A stretch of DNA of 64,000 bases from Mrakia gelida (lineage: Eukaryota > Basidiomycota > Tremellomycetes > Cystofilobasidiales > Mrakiaceae): contig BRON01000019.1 of assembly GCA_024345305.1 (NCBI GenBank), forward strand, positions 620,001 through 684,000, given 5' to 3'. The position numbers and the translations under genes are program-made. Of this stretch, positions 36,101-47,879 are shown piece by piece. The first letter of the stretch is position 1; each line of letters begins with the position of its first letter. The notes below the pieces were generated by a model. The model saw only the letters and a program-made list of their open reading frames with translations. It searched no databases and was not told the DNA's origin.

Positions 36101-36984
36101 GGCAGACGTCAGAAGTGAAGTTCTTTCGTGACCGTGAGCTCTTGACGGCAGCAGGACGGCGCTTGGAGAGAGAAGGTTCGGAGAGAGGGAAGGGAGGGGC
36201 GAGAAGAAGAGGGACTTGGACGAACAAGAACGTGTAGATGACGAAGGCCTGAAAATTAGGAAAGGATGTAGATGTCAGATGTGCATCGTGAAGGGTAGAC
36301 TAGTCAAAAGAGCTATTGCTTCGACGAAACGAGCTCGACTTCAGCTCGAGACTGGTCCCAATCGCGAACCGTGCATCCGCGAAGCGAGGAGACCTTGCGA
36401 GAGCTCCGTACCCGCCCTCTCTCCCGCCCTGCCTCCCTCGAGTGGGTAGGAATATGAAGCAGACTTTCTGCTTCTCTACAAGTCTACAGGAGGAGCACTC
36501 CACCTTGGAGCAGGATCGAAACGAGCTCCCATCGATCGCGCGGTGTTCTCCGCTAGGAGCCTCGTCGACCTCCCCTTCCTTCGAGCTCTACCATCCACCT
36601 GAAGCAAGAACGAGACACGCACCTCGTACAGATCCCTAACTGCATCGATCCAGAAGGCGGCCTCGAGAGAGTGGAGGGATACCAAGCTTGAGATTGCGTA
36701 GAGAGGGATCCTGAAGCGAGGGAAGGAAGGAGCGAGGTCAGCTTCGTCGTCTCTCCTTCTCTCTTCTTCCTTCCTTCCTTCTTCTTCTCGATGGAAAGAC
36801 CGAGATGGCCGACTCACATGATCATGATCCGAACAACAAGTCTCTGAAGAGCTGGTCTCCTGTAACCCTTGAGATGAAGGTAGATGCTCCAGAAGGAAGC
36901 GAGGGTGGCGAAGAGGGTGCATCCTAGCGAGACATGAAGGAGAGCGGCGGGGAGGGAAGATCCTGAGCCAGAAGAGGGAGCCAT
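33193..36984 (-). CDS. DUF300/TMEM184 (OSTalpha-like) seven-TM protein with long acidic/Ser-rich tail
   Basis: ATG 36984 begins MAPSSGSGSSLPAAL. The joined exons match the TMEM184/organic-solute-transporter-alpha fold: LKGYRRPALQRLVVRIMIMI-like, PLYAISSLVSLHSLEAAFWI, DAVRDLYEAFVIYTFL, then VWVKPILALVTLVLKL, YCLAMFWVAILEELSV, PTPKFLCVKGILFFSFWQG, VASGIITKVGVYTDAEHM and LLICFEMPLFAIAHAYAF. After the membrane part a long hydrophilic tail contains EELEVEEDEKLYEHARSML, DWAYRVVDVSREEARRKMRE and KKSKKASPPPSPP. It ends WFDNARRQESEDSNPWQ at 33193. In animals and plants the family is linked to solute export or vacuolar/endosomal membranes; a specific role here is unknown. The final exon join (donor GTTCGT) is inferred from the open downstream frame. 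Confidence 0.88.
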
Positions 36985-37355
36985 AACCGGCCCTTGGATC
37001 GTTGGAGGGGATAAATGCGAGGTGGCAGTCTACGATGGGGAGGGGGTATAGATGCGAGAGAGAGTTTTGCTGGGAGGAAGGAGGGGGTTGGGAAGGAGGA
37101 AGCAAGCGAGCTCCGCGAAACGAGATGACGAGCCTTCGAGCTCCTCCTCTCGCCAAGTTCTCCATACCGCCAGCATCTCGATTTCTGGGACTCTCGCCAT
37201 CCTGGACTTGAATCTTCTCTGGAATCGCTGAAGCGTGAGTACGATATCGTCTTGGGTCCATTTGACTCTGGGAACGCGAAGCTCACGCCCATCCTCCTGC
37301 TCCTCCCTCCCTCGACCACCTTCTCGTAAACCCCCACAGGCCTTCCTTCTCTGCC
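36985..37355. promoter_or_regulatory. Divergent promoter region, DUF300 gene and F-box paralog G
   Basis: About 370 bases lie between two start codons that point away from each other. No gene is seen. It should hold both promoters and 5' UTRs. Confidence 0.5.
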
Positions 37356-38531
37356 ATGTTTTCAAGGGCTCTCTTTCGGTTGACTAGAAACGTATCATCG
37401 GTGATTCAAGCCTTGAAATATGCCTGCCCTGAGCTCGAAAAAGAGAGCGGAGGCTCTGAAACGAGAACTGATGAGCTCGGCCTCCTCCTTCGCTTCTCCT
37501 TCCTCCAGATCGAGCTTCAACCCTCCACCGTCCTCGACTCTATCCCCTGGGACATCATCAACTTCGTATGCCAGCACTCGGACGAGAAGACTCTTTGGAA
37601 CCTTTGTCTCGTCTCGTTCGAGATGCTAAAGTTCGCTGGACCGTTGCTCTTCCAGGAGGTGGAGATCAAGAGCTTTGCACGACTGTACTCCTTCTTCGTA
37701 CCTGTGAGTAGACACTCACATCATCAGTCCGAGTACAGACTGTCTCGTAACCAACTGTGAACCGTGGCCCAGCTTAGGAGAGCTGATCTCCCTCCCTCAC
37801 TCTCGTTCAAACAGCCCTCTCTCCTCCCATCCTCCTCTCGCCTTCGACCCTTCCTCGGCCTTCATCGAGCTCGGCGCATCGAGATCCGACTCGAGGATAC
37901 AGACAGTCGTCTCTTCAAGAAGCACTTCCCACTCCCAATCCGTCAAGTCCCTTTCCCTCGCCTCTCCTCCTCCGAAATGGACCTCGACTTCCTCTCCCTC
38001 GACACCGCCTCCGTCTACCCCTTCGTCGGCTTCTCCCTCCTCTACACCAAGAACATCCGACGGTTCACCTCCCCTCGCTCGGAACTCCTCATCTTCCCCA
38101 AGTTCCACGACGGCCTCAATCCCCTCCTCACCCTCGTCAATATGGAGCTCTCGAAATCGAGAGCTGGTCCTCCACTCCGTCGTCGAACTCACTTCACAAT
38201 CAGGAGGACCAGAATCGTTCTTCAGAACGCCGCCGAGGAGATCCCAGCAGTCCTCTCGTCGATGAGAGACAACTTCAATCCCGATAATCTCGAGCAGTTC
38301 GTCACCAGGTTGGATTTCAGCGCCATCCCTCGGACGGCGAATCGAACTTTCGTCGCGGACTCGATATGTGCTCTCCTCTACGAGGGTCCTCACTGGAGTG
38401 CTCTGCCAGGGATGGTGGCCGAGTTTTTGGTTCCGTCAGAGGAGTGGAAGGGAATGGTGGAGGAGGTGATTGAAAACCTCGCGACGGTGGAGAAGCGAAG
38501 TCGATGTCGCGTCGTCGTGAAAAGACGTTGA
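37356..38531 (+). CDS. F-box-like paralog G
   Basis: Exons are 37356..37703 and 37815..38531. In the first, a possible phase-0 intron from GTATCATCGG to CCTCCAG would reduce it to the clan's usual tiny exon 1 plus box exon. The F-box-like part is LDSIPWDIINFVCQHSDEKT, LWNLCLVSFEMLKFAGPLLF and ends YSFFVP at the intron. The long exon opens PSLLPSSSRLRPFLGLHRAR, the clan signature, has NPDNLEQFVTRLDFSAIPRT and ends EKRSRCRVVVKRR. It is intact over its whole length and gives the best reference for the family. It is followed by a spliced region (38.55-39.17 kb) that has a paralog behind the BTB-like gene at 57.1 kb. Confidence 0.75.
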
Positions 38532-38547
38532 GGATCTTCGTTTGTTC

Positions 38548-39166
38548 GGTGAGCTCCCTTCTTATTTTGGCCATCGATCCCTCGATACCTTGATATATCA
38601 GTTTGGCTGACTACTTCCCTTATCACCGATTGGCTTGCGGACAGACAGCTGTTGCTCTCCGTCTCTCGCACCTTCGACGCTTCAACATGTTCGTTTTTGA
38701 TCCTCGACGTCGTTTCAGCCGACTGATCGATTTAACTGACGCTCGTTCTCTCTTTTGATTATCTTTCAGACTGTACCACAGAACTCGCCGCCCATTCGGG
38801 TCTTTACTTTACGTTTGCTAGATCTTTAATCGATCATCTTGCAGTCGTGAGTCGTCTCTCGAGCTCCTTATTTCCTTCGACTCCTACGACTCACTGACTT
38901 CGTATTCTATGTCCGTTCATCTCTCTCTTCAGATCGCTCGGCGTCGTCTTCGGAATCCTCGCGCGTTCGTGCTCATCAACTTCGAGCGACTGCTCTCACG
39001 TCGGATCGACGGAAGGACTCTTTGTCGTCTGTGGCTTCGTGATCGTCGTCCTCGTCGTGTTCGAAAGTTTTTTACATTTGGAGTGAAGGAAGCCTGGTTG
39101 AAAATATGCATGCTCGAGTGTTCATCAGATCTCAGCAACGAACAACGATGCGTAAGCGAGCCGTGA
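38548..39166 (+). repeat. Spliced downstream element, paralogous to minus-strand 56.24-56.58 kb
   Basis: Splice-like exons follow paralog G. Exon 38770..38846 encodes TELAAHSGLYFTFARSLIDH. After a GTGAGTCG...CACTGACT...CTTCAG intron, exon 38933..39166 encodes RRRLRNPRAFVLINFERLL, SRRIDGRTLC and a divergent tail. The second exon and part of the intron are closely similar to the minus strand at about 56440-56570, including a 31-base identical core (38979-39009 region). It may be an independent small gene, a 3' UTR exon of G, or a degraded copy of the gene at 39.6-41.2 kb, whose second exon has a similar LRNSLLRCFEALL stretch after an intron. Confidence 0.45.
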
Positions 39167-39630
39167 ATGAGGAGGAAAAAACGCGTCCTCGACGGGTGAC
39201 TATCGTCTCCCCCTGACGAACCTTTTCCGAAAGAGCACAAGACTACTCGAGCTCTTTGATTTGCGAACAAATGGTGAGCGGTCTAAGGTTTAGCGTCGAG
39301 GAGGGATCGAAATCGTCAAGGAACCATTGCCAGTCTCGATCAAAATGAAAGGTCTCTGAGTCGTTTTTTTTCGCTTCTCCCGCTAGAAAATCTGCTTTCC
39401 GTTCAAGCAAAGTCAGCTTGGGTCTTCCAGCTCTCAATTGAGCATCAACCACATCCTCCTTCCATCCCTTCCTCCATCAAACGAACAAACGAAGCGAACG
39501 AACCCTCTCACGCGACGCGACCCGCCACCCCTTCCCGTCCTCCCCCCCCGCTTTCTTCCTCCCCACTTCTCGACATGGATTGCGTCCTCTTTTTATCCGT
39601 CCTCATGGAGCACATCTTGGATGGGCTTGA

Positions 39631-41189
39631 ACCAAATTTGCCGTCCGACTCGCGCTCGTTGCATGGCGCTTCGAGAAGCACGAGTACAGTCTTTGGGACG
39701 TTGTTGACAATGTGAAGGAGCTCGGTTGGGATATATACACTGTGAGTGATCGTTCCGTGGGTGGGCGCTTCGAGGGGAGGGAAGAAGCGAGAGCGAGCCT
39801 GCCACTCGACTTCCCGCTTTTCCTCCCTCCCTCTTTCGCCTTTCTTTCTCTCGATGCTCACCATCCTCAAACACTTCAGCTAACCGTGATCTCTTCTCCC
39901 CCAGTATTTGAGGAACTCTCTCCTGAGATGCTTCGAAGCCTTGCTTTGTTCCCCTAGAACGCTCGTTCGTGTCATCGTGAGTCCTTTCCTCCCTCGGAGT
40001 TGAGCTCGAGCTCAACACCCTCTCCTCCCTCCCTCTCCTCCCTCCCCTCGTGCCGTCTTCTCGGTCGAGCTTGACATCTTCGCTGACTGTTCTTCCGTTT
40101 CTTTCCCCTTCAAAGAAGTCTCAAAACTGTTTCGAGCTCGTTCGGGCTCTCTGGGGAGGGTTGGGGAGTCTTTGGAGGAGGAGCGAAGGACGGAGGAGGA
40201 GGAGCGAGCTTCGAGCGACGGCTGCTGGCGAGGTGAGTTCACTTCTTCCTTCCCTTCAAGCTGGGACTCGTTCACCAATCGTGGGAATGACTTAATCTTC
40301 GTCTCTGTGCATCTGCCGTCTTCAGGATCGTACCTCTAACGAAAACTTCGAAGACGTCGACGACCTCCTCTCGTTCCTCTCGCTTCTGCCTGGCTCTCTC
40401 GCCGGCTCGTCAAGAGCTGTCGTTCTATCAGTGAGCTCATTTCGAGTTGGTACCTAGTCCAGAGTCTTCCACCTTCAGTGAACTGACCCTCCCTTCCGAA
40501 CTCTCGCTCGTCATTCGCTTCTTGTTCTCCAGTTCGTCGTCCCCGCTCCTCTTCTCGACATCACTCCCGTCGAGCCGGAGCTCGAAGTCATCCCCAACCC
40601 TATCAATCCTACTCCTCCCACTCCTCTTCCAGCTCCCCAGCCCGTTCTCGCTCTCGAAACTCCTCCTCCTCCTCCTCCTCCTCCTCCTACCAAACCCAAA
40701 CGATCAAAACTCCTCGGTCGACGCGTCCAACCCCCCCGCTTCGTCTGCCCCCCTCACCAACTCCCCGACTTCTTCGACACCGAAACCGGCGAGTACAGGA
40801 ACGACCAATCCGCCAAGGTGCCAGACAAAGTGATCTACGCTCTCACAGCGTTCATGGTCGTCGCGCCCTTCATTCAGTTCTGCTTCGCACCTGGGTTCGC
40901 GGAAAAGGTCGACAAGAATGGGGAGGTTGTGAAGAAGGATAGGAGTTTGGGTGGAGCGGTGATGAGGGTTAAGAGGAAGGTGAAGAAGGTTGTGAGGAAG
41001 TTGAAGAAGGAGAAGAGGGAGGAGGTGGACGTAGTGATGGTGGTTGAGATGGGGAAGATGTTTGTTGAAGTGGAAGAGGAGAGTGGAGTTGACATAGAGG
41101 AGGGAACGGAGGCTGTTGAATACTTTGTTATTTCGGAGGGGGACGAGGAGTGGATAGTTTCTGCTTTGGAGAGGGAGGAGGAAACGTGA
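39631..41189 (+). CDS. Unrecognised protein with one C-terminal hydrophobic segment
   Basis: Exons, all phase 0, are 39631..39741, 39905..39976, 40116..40232, 40326..40430 and 40533..41189. They give KFAVRLALVAWRFEKHEYSL, ELGWDIYTYLRNSLLRCFEA, an Arg/Glu-rich stretch, DVDDLLSFLSLLPGSL, then a Pro run from a CTC/TCC microsatellite (about 40661). FVCPPHQLPDFFDTETGEYR leads to one membrane-like segment (VIYALTAFMVVAPFIQFCF) and a Lys-rich, then acidic tail ending ALEREEET. No in-frame ATG precedes KFAV. The ATG at 39575 (MDCVLFLSVLMEHILDGLEP) is one base out of frame, so either a base is missing near 39630 or the true first exon was not found. Family unknown. Confidence 0.55.
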
Positions 41190-41561
41190 AGGGTGTTGGT
41201 TTCGAGACGCGTCGTGTTTTGGTTTCTTTGTCTTGCTTTGGTTTGTTTTCTTCGTCCTTGTTTGTTTTGGGTTGTTGTTTCTCCTCCCTCCTTGTTTTCG
41301 AATCTATCTACCTGTGCTCGGTTCCGTTCGAGCTCTTCCTGATGCGAAGAAAGAAAAAGCGAGGTGTGAAATCGACGCGTCGATAGATCGGCATTCGTCC
41401 GCCTGTTTCGCTTGTTCCTCGATGTCCATCAACCAGGAAGTGCGTGCAACGCGATAAGAGAAGTGTCGTTCCATACGGAGCTACTAGATACTACTAAAAA
41501 CACAACATTCGACGCTCAAAACCCAGATCAAACTCTCCTCTGCCTCGCGCTCGCGTCGCGT
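41190..41561. other. Convergent intergenic region
   Basis: About 370 T-rich bases lie between two convergent stops, with two GACGCGTC palindromes (41206 and 41374). No gene is seen. Confidence 0.5.
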
Positions 41562-44508
41562 CTACTCCTTCCAAAGCAACCCCTCCTTCCCCGTCCTCAA
41601 AGCCCTCCAAACCGTCCCTCCAGGCTCCATAACCTCCACCGGCTGACCCAGCAGTCTAGCTCCCAGCGCCTCTCCCTCTCTCACCCTCCCCTTATCAACA
41701 TCCTTCACGTCGAAGCCTCCTCCTCCAGGGATCGCTCCTCCTCGAACCTCCAAATGACTCCCCTCCACCTTCTTCCTCAACTGCTCCTTCAAGTACGCCC
41801 AGTCTCGACTCTGAGTGTTCCCCCACGTATCCGCCTTCATCCCTATGTCCAAGCACCGTCCGAACGTCTGGACGAGCTTCCGTTGGTAGAACTGACGGTT
41901 GGCGGTCTCTCGAGTTACGACCTTGGGTGCGCCGTCGTCGACGGGAGCGTTGGCTTTGGGTGAGGGGTTGTTGTAGTTGGCTGGGAGGCGAGGATCGGCG
42001 ATTTTGGGAGTGGGAGGTTTGGAAGTTCGGTAGTCGGCTGGGTGAGGGTCGAGAAGTTCGAAGGAGGTGAGGGAGACGAACGCGGTGGCGAGACGAAGGG
42101 CTTCTCGAACGGCTGGGGTTTTGGGGCTGGTTTCGAGAGCGGTGACGAAGAAAGCGGCGAGGAATCGAGCGTCGGGTGGGAAGCGTTGGTTTCGGGTGGA
42201 GATGGAGACGATTTTGTTTCTGGGAGGGGGTGAGGGAGCGAGGGATTTGGATTGAGGTTCGGTGGGAGGGGTGGTGGTGAGGGAGGTTGAGTCGGAAGAG
42301 GAGGGCGCTTCGGTAGAAGGAGTGGTAGAGAGATAGGTGGAGGGAGAGGAGGAGGTGGCGATACCGTATTCCGACGAGGGAGGGGCGAGGGCGGCGAAGT
42401 TGACGTTGGGAACGATTTTGGCCGCGATTCCAGCCGACTCCTTCACTCCCGTGGTAAACTTGAAGAGCTCGACCGCCTGCGGCCAATCGACCGAAGTCGC
42501 GCAAGCCTCCATGGTGATATGGTACGAAGCAAGGTTGGGGAACGCGTTGGGAGTGGCCTTCGACCTGAGGAACTTCCAAGCCATGTCGGCGGTGGGGAGG
42601 GCGACGCAAGCGGCGAGAGCTCGGTTGAGATGGGTGGTAGTGAGCATCGAACGTTCGGCGAGGGGTCGAGTGGGATGCGAGAAGTGCTTGTAGAGCTTGA
42701 CGACTTCGTTGGGACGGTCGAGGGTGAGGATGAGGTTGAAGAAGGTTTCGAGGGAGTGCTCTTCCAGAGGGAACTTCTGATCCTCCTGGACCGATGGGAC
42801 GAAGACCTGAGCCGAGGACGACTTGGATTCCGATGAGTCGTTGAGCCACTTGAGGAGAGGAACCGAGACCGTTTCGGGCAGGACGAAGTAGCTAGTCGCG
42901 ATCTTCAACGCCAACTCCTTGTCCTCCCTCCTCTCTCCCCTCAAGAACAGCCTCATCACCATGGCCAACAGCCTAGTGTCGATCTTCAACCCCGTCCTCC
43001 CCATCACCGAATCGACCAACCCCTTCCAAAGCACCTTCCCATCCTCAATCGCTTCCGTCACGTCGTCCCTCTTGACCAACCCGTTGAACATCGCCGTCCA
43101 AGCGATAGTGTCGGGACTGAGCGGTCCTCTCGGGGGGAGATCTTCCCACACTCGTTCCATGATGTCGTAGCGTCTGACTCGAGCGAGGAAGGAGAGGTAG
43201 GCGTTGATGGGGTAGGAGGTGGGAGGGTACTCGTGAGGGTCGGCGTTCGAGAGGGAGGTGATGGTTGTGTAGAGGGAAGCGGCGACGGTGAGAGATTGTT
43301 GGGAGGCTGGGAAGGTGGAGGGAAGGTTGGTAAGGAGGATGGAGAAGGTTCGGTCGGAGGGTTTGATGTTTCGTCGTTTCATCTGAGGGAAGGAAGAGGA
43401 AAGGTCAGCTCGCGAAGACGAGAAAGTCGCGTCGTCGTCGTCTGCCTCCCTGCCGCCCCCCCTCCTTCTTCCTTCGAGATCCAGCTCCGTCCCATACCTC
43501 CCCAACAGAGAAATAACTTCTTCCCTCGGAACTCACCTCGTTGTAGTACCCAACCGCCGTCGTCCACCTGTGCGTCTTCAACGCGATCGTCATCAACGTG
43601 TTCCAAACTCCAGCTCCGTTCCCCACATCTCCAGGAGCAGCCAACACCCTCTCGTACGCATCCTCCAACGTCATCCGTCCCTCCTTCGTCGCCGCGAGGA
43701 TGTGCATCGACAGCGTCCTCGACGACTCGTAGTGTTCCGACGTCGTCGCGAACCTCGACCTCCTGTCGTGTCGACCTCCCATCGCTCGAGGTTTCCTGTA
43801 CTCATACCCTCCTCCTTCACTTCGACCTCCGTGAGCTCTATCTCCTCCCTCGGATCGACCTCCTCCGTGCCTCGGGTTGGGCGTACTCGTGTTGTACTTC
43901 TCGTCGTCGATTCGGTCGTGCTTCCTCTGGATCCACTTGGGGACTCCTCCCTTGACTCCTCCGTTGAAGAACTTGAGCTTCTTGAATCCAGCCGTCTTAG
44001 GATCCCAAGGCTCCTGTCCAGGAGCGTGAGCCGTCGTCCAACCATCCTTGTCCGGTCTGCCAGGTCCACCTGGAGGTCGAAGTCCGTCTCCAGCAGGACG
44101 AGTAGGAGGGGAGAACGAAGCCTGAGCTTTCCTTCCTGGGGGACCGAAGACTCCCTTCTTCTTGTAGGAAGCTGGAGGAGGCCATACGTCCATCGTTGTA
44201 GGTTTGAGGGAGGTTGGACGAGGAGGACGAGAAGGGACGGGATGGGTGGACGAGTTGTCGTCTGGATCGACTCCGTTCCGGATCTGTTTCACCACCTTTT
44301 TCTGGAAGCGGTTCAGGTAAGGATCCGAGGTGGAGGTGGAAAAGGTGGCTGAGGTGGAGCGGAAGGGGTGAGAGGAAGAGGAGGAGAAGAGCCGAGGGTG
44401 GGGGAGGAGGGAGGAACGAAGAAGGAGGAGGGAAGTCGAAGAGGAGGAGGAGGACGAGGAAGACGAAGGTCGAAGAAGGAGAGAGCGAGTGCAGCGGCTG
44501 GAAAGCAT
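41562..44508 (-). CDS. Mitochondrial pentatricopeptide-repeat protein
   Basis: Two exons, 43537..44508 and 41562..43382, encode 930 residues. The N terminus is a Ser/Arg/Leu import leader (MLSSRCTRSLLLRPSSSS), then a basic low-complexity region with RPPGGPGRPDKDGWTT. PPR-like helical pairs follow: VWNTLMTIALKTHRWTTAVG, YYNEMKRRNIKPSDRTFSIL, TIAWTAMFNGLVKRDDVTEA, LETFFNLILTLDRPNEVVKL, HLNRALAACVALPTADMAWK and SYHITMEACATSVDWPQAVE. PPR proteins bind organellar RNA and act in mitochondrial transcript processing or translation. The exon join YYNE|MKRRNI falls inside one repeat, which supports it. It is divergent from LSC1, another mitochondrial gene, across 550 bases. Confidence 0.88.
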
Positions 44509-45058
44509 AGCTGCGGGAGGTGTAGGAGGAGAGTGGCGAGAGGAAGGGAGAGAAAGAGTCTATTGAAAGACCGAGTGATGGGTTAAGGGAAGGAAGCGAG
44601 AGAGGAGGGAGGCGAGAAAGTGGTGAGCTCGACGAAAATCGAAGGAGTCTCGTCTTGACGACGAGGAAGGTCGCTGAGGAAGAGGATTTTTTTTCTCGAC
44701 ACTCGTAGATCGAATCACGAGCATGCATCGCAATCTATCTCTGCAGAAATATATCGACTCCTCGAAGTTTGAAGGACAGGGCTCTATCAAAAGGAGCGAG
44801 AGACGTCGACTCCTCTTCGAGACCATCTCTCTTGCCTCATGCTGCCTCGTCTTCATTCAAGAGCGTCGTTTCTTCTTTCTTGCTCTTCCTCAAGTCTGAG
44901 CAAACATAATTCTGACCGCCTTGAAGTTTTTCCTGTCCTACGGTTGCGTAGGGAAGGGGTCGCACTCGGCTTTGGTCGGACGCTCTCCTCACTTCAACTT
45001 CTCTTGCTCGAATCCCTCCGTCGACGTTTCTCCCTTAACCACGTTCTCCTCTCCCATC
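44509..45058. promoter_or_regulatory. Divergent promoter region, PPR gene and LSC1
   Basis: 550 bases lie between two start codons facing away from each other, both for mitochondrial proteins. Short frames here are not supported. Co-regulation is possible but unproven. Confidence 0.45.
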
Positions 45059-47619
45059 ATGCTTCGTTCCACTCTCGCTTCGGCTTCCAAGTCTGGTCAG
45101 TCCCCCTTCACTTTGGGCTGTCTGGACGTTCCTCGCTCCTGGGCTGCTGGGAGAGAGAGAAGGAGCGAAGGAGAAGTCGAACAAAGACGAGGAGCGAGAG
45201 CTGACTTTCTTCCTTCCCTTCCTTTCTGCAGCTCTCCGACGGTCTTTCTCTACTTCCAAGCCTTCTTCTCATTACGATGATACCCTGAAGAACCTTCTCA
45301 TTAACGCCGACACCAAGGTCCTCGTCCAGGGTTTCACTGGAAAGACCGTACGTCCGCCTTTGAACCTCCTCCCTCCTCCTCCTCCCGAGATCTCCCATCC
45401 TTCGCTGTCGCTGCCTTCCCTTTTCCTCCTCGAGCTGACTCGCTTCCCTTATTCGCCCTCTCTACGCGTTCATCTCTCTTCATGACTACAGGGTACCTTC
45501 CACTCTCAAGGAGCTCTCGACTACGGAACCAAGATGGTTGGAGGTGTCAACCCCAAGAAGGCTGGAACCACCCATCTCGGTCTCCCCGTTTTCGGAACAG
45601 TGAAGGACGTGAGTTCAGGACCTTCTTTGCCGAGCTGTTGCTGCTGTTGAGATGAGGAGTACGAGGGGTTGGGTCTGTCGAGGAAGCTCAAGAGCTAGGA
45701 GGGGAAGGAGAGCGAGAGGCGAGAGACGGAACTCGGGGAGATCATCCTCTTCTCCTCGCTCCGGTTGGCTTGTTTTTCACCTCGACTTGGAGACGAAAAC
45801 AAGATCCTAGGGTGGAACTAGAGAATGTATCATCTCGAGGTGCTGTTACCGACGGTCGAGGAGTCGGTCACCAGACCAGAGGAGGAGCAAAGAGCTCAGG
45901 TCGAGGCGAAAGACGGAAGGGCAGTGATAAGCTGGTTCCTCGTCCTTCCTTCCCTCCCACCGCTTCCTATGCACCTCTGCAGCTCAACTTACTCCTCGCA
46001 TCGAACCCCCACCCTATCAATCCTCTCCTCCCACCCTTCACTCCTGCCCAACCCTGCCTCGCATTCGTACTTTCCGAACCTGACGACCCCTCTCCCTCCC
46101 TCCCTCCTTCTTTGTTTCTTCGCACCTCCAGGCCGTCAAGCACGCTCAGCCCGACGCTACCGTCATCTACGTTCCTCCTTCCGGAGCCGCTGATGCTATC
46201 CTCGAGGCCATCGAGGCTGAGATCGGACTCATCGTCACCATCACCGAGGGAATCCCTCAGCTCGACGAGATCAAGGTCATGGACGCTTTGAAGAGCCAGA
46301 GCAAGTCGAGGATGGTTGGTGAGTGCACATTGTTTCCCTCGCTCAGACTGTACGGAGATAAAGGACGTGAAAGAAGGACGCGAAGGACAGAATAAAGGGG
46401 GGAACGAACGTGTTGGTCCGTCGGAAACGAAGGAAGGGAACGAGCGAAGCTGAGCTGACCTTTTTCGCTCTCTCCCTTGTTTGTCGTCTCCAGGACCCAA
46501 CTGCCCTGGTATCATCGATCCTAGAGGATGCAAGATGGGTATCATGCCCGGACATATCCACATGCCTGGAAAGATCGGTTCGTACAACTCCTCTTCTCTT
46601 GCTTCCCAAACCTCCGTCGTCCCGCTCCCTCCCTCGGCTATCGCGCGCCCTTCCGAAGAAGCTCACCTTTCACTTTGGTGGTTTCGTTGGGATTTAGGAA
46701 TCGTCTCTCGTTCGGGAACCCTCAACTACGAGGCCGTTCACCAGACCACTGGAGTTGGACTTGGACAGTCGCTCGTCATTGGAATCGGAGGAGATCCTTT
46801 CCCTGGGTTCGTTTTCGTTTCGCGCCTTTCCCTCCGCTCGCCGTCGAGCTATACCCCCGACCACCTCCTCCTCTCCCTCCTCGTTCTCACAACGCTGACA
46901 CCTCTTCGTCCCCCTCCTCCCCTCCCATCTCCTTCCGCCGCCTCGCCTCTCTCCTCTCTCTTCTCTTCCCTCGCCGTCCACTTCCTCTCGTTCCCTCCCA
47001 ACCCAGAACCACCCACGTCGACGCCCTCAAGGTCCTCCTGGACGACCCCCGAACCGAGGGTATCGTCATCATCGGAGAGATCGGAGGATCCATGGAGGAG
47101 GACGCGGCTGAGTTCCTCGAGATGTTCAACAAGACGAGGAAGGCGCCCAAGCCGGTGGTCGGGTTCATCGCTGGTGTTACCGCTCCTCCTGGAAGGCGAA
47201 TGGGTCACGCTGGTGAGTGTTACGGGTCGAAGGGTGGGGTTGGGGGGTAGGGTGGGTTGATGGGGCGGTGATGGGCAGGGGGAGTAGGAAAGAGGAAGAT
47301 GGAAGGGCGAGACGCGTTCGACTCGACTGTTACTGACTCGTTCCGCTTTCGCCTCGTTTTGCGTTCCCAGGTGCCATCATCTCCGGTGGAAAGGGAGCTG
47401 CGATCGATAAGGTCCAGGCTTTGGAGCGAGCTGGTGTGATCGTGGCTAGGTCGCCTGCTCAGATCGGTCCTTTGATGTTGAAGGTGCGTCGAACCTCACC
47501 TCCTTCCGTCCCTCTCCTTCTTCCCTCTCTCTTCTTGGGCGCACTCGTTAACTGACTCTTGTTTCTTTGCGATGGGGTTGCGGAATCTGTAGGCGATGCA
47601 GGATGCTGGTTTGGCTTAA
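45059..47619 (+). CDS. LSC1: Succinyl-CoA ligase (synthetase) alpha subunit, mitochondrial
   Basis: TCA-cycle enzyme subunit that converts succinyl-CoA to succinate with substrate-level phosphorylation. Nine exons (45059..45095, 45232..45347, 45492..45608, 46132..46318, 46494..46577, 46698..46806, 47007..47212, 47371..47483, 47593..47619) sum to 996 nt, 331 residues, in perfect frame. The leader is [19 protein letters not shown]. The CoA-binding region shows [18 protein letters not shown] and [39 protein letters not shown] and GRSG-type [15 protein letters not shown] follow. The active-site His lies in [15 protein letters not shown]. Introns range from 109 to 523 nt, longer than usual here. 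The 3' neighbour on the same strand starts 260 bases downstream. Confidence 0.97.
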
Positions 47620-47879
47620 GGTTGAGCTGGGTCGAAAGGGGGGACGAAGGCGAAGGGACGAGGGGCAGGGAGTAGCCGTTTTCTCGCTCTACATGGCTGC
47701 ATTTCTAGTACTGCGAAGAGGGTAGACTCGGAATCGAAAGCTGCAGCTTCCTCATTCTCTCGAGGGGACGTCGAAGAACATTTTTTTTCTGTTCTCCATC
47801 GATTTTTATAGTCCAACCGAGGCGTCAAACTGTTGATTTCTCTCTCGCCTCCTCCCTTCCCTCAAACACCCTCCTCAGG

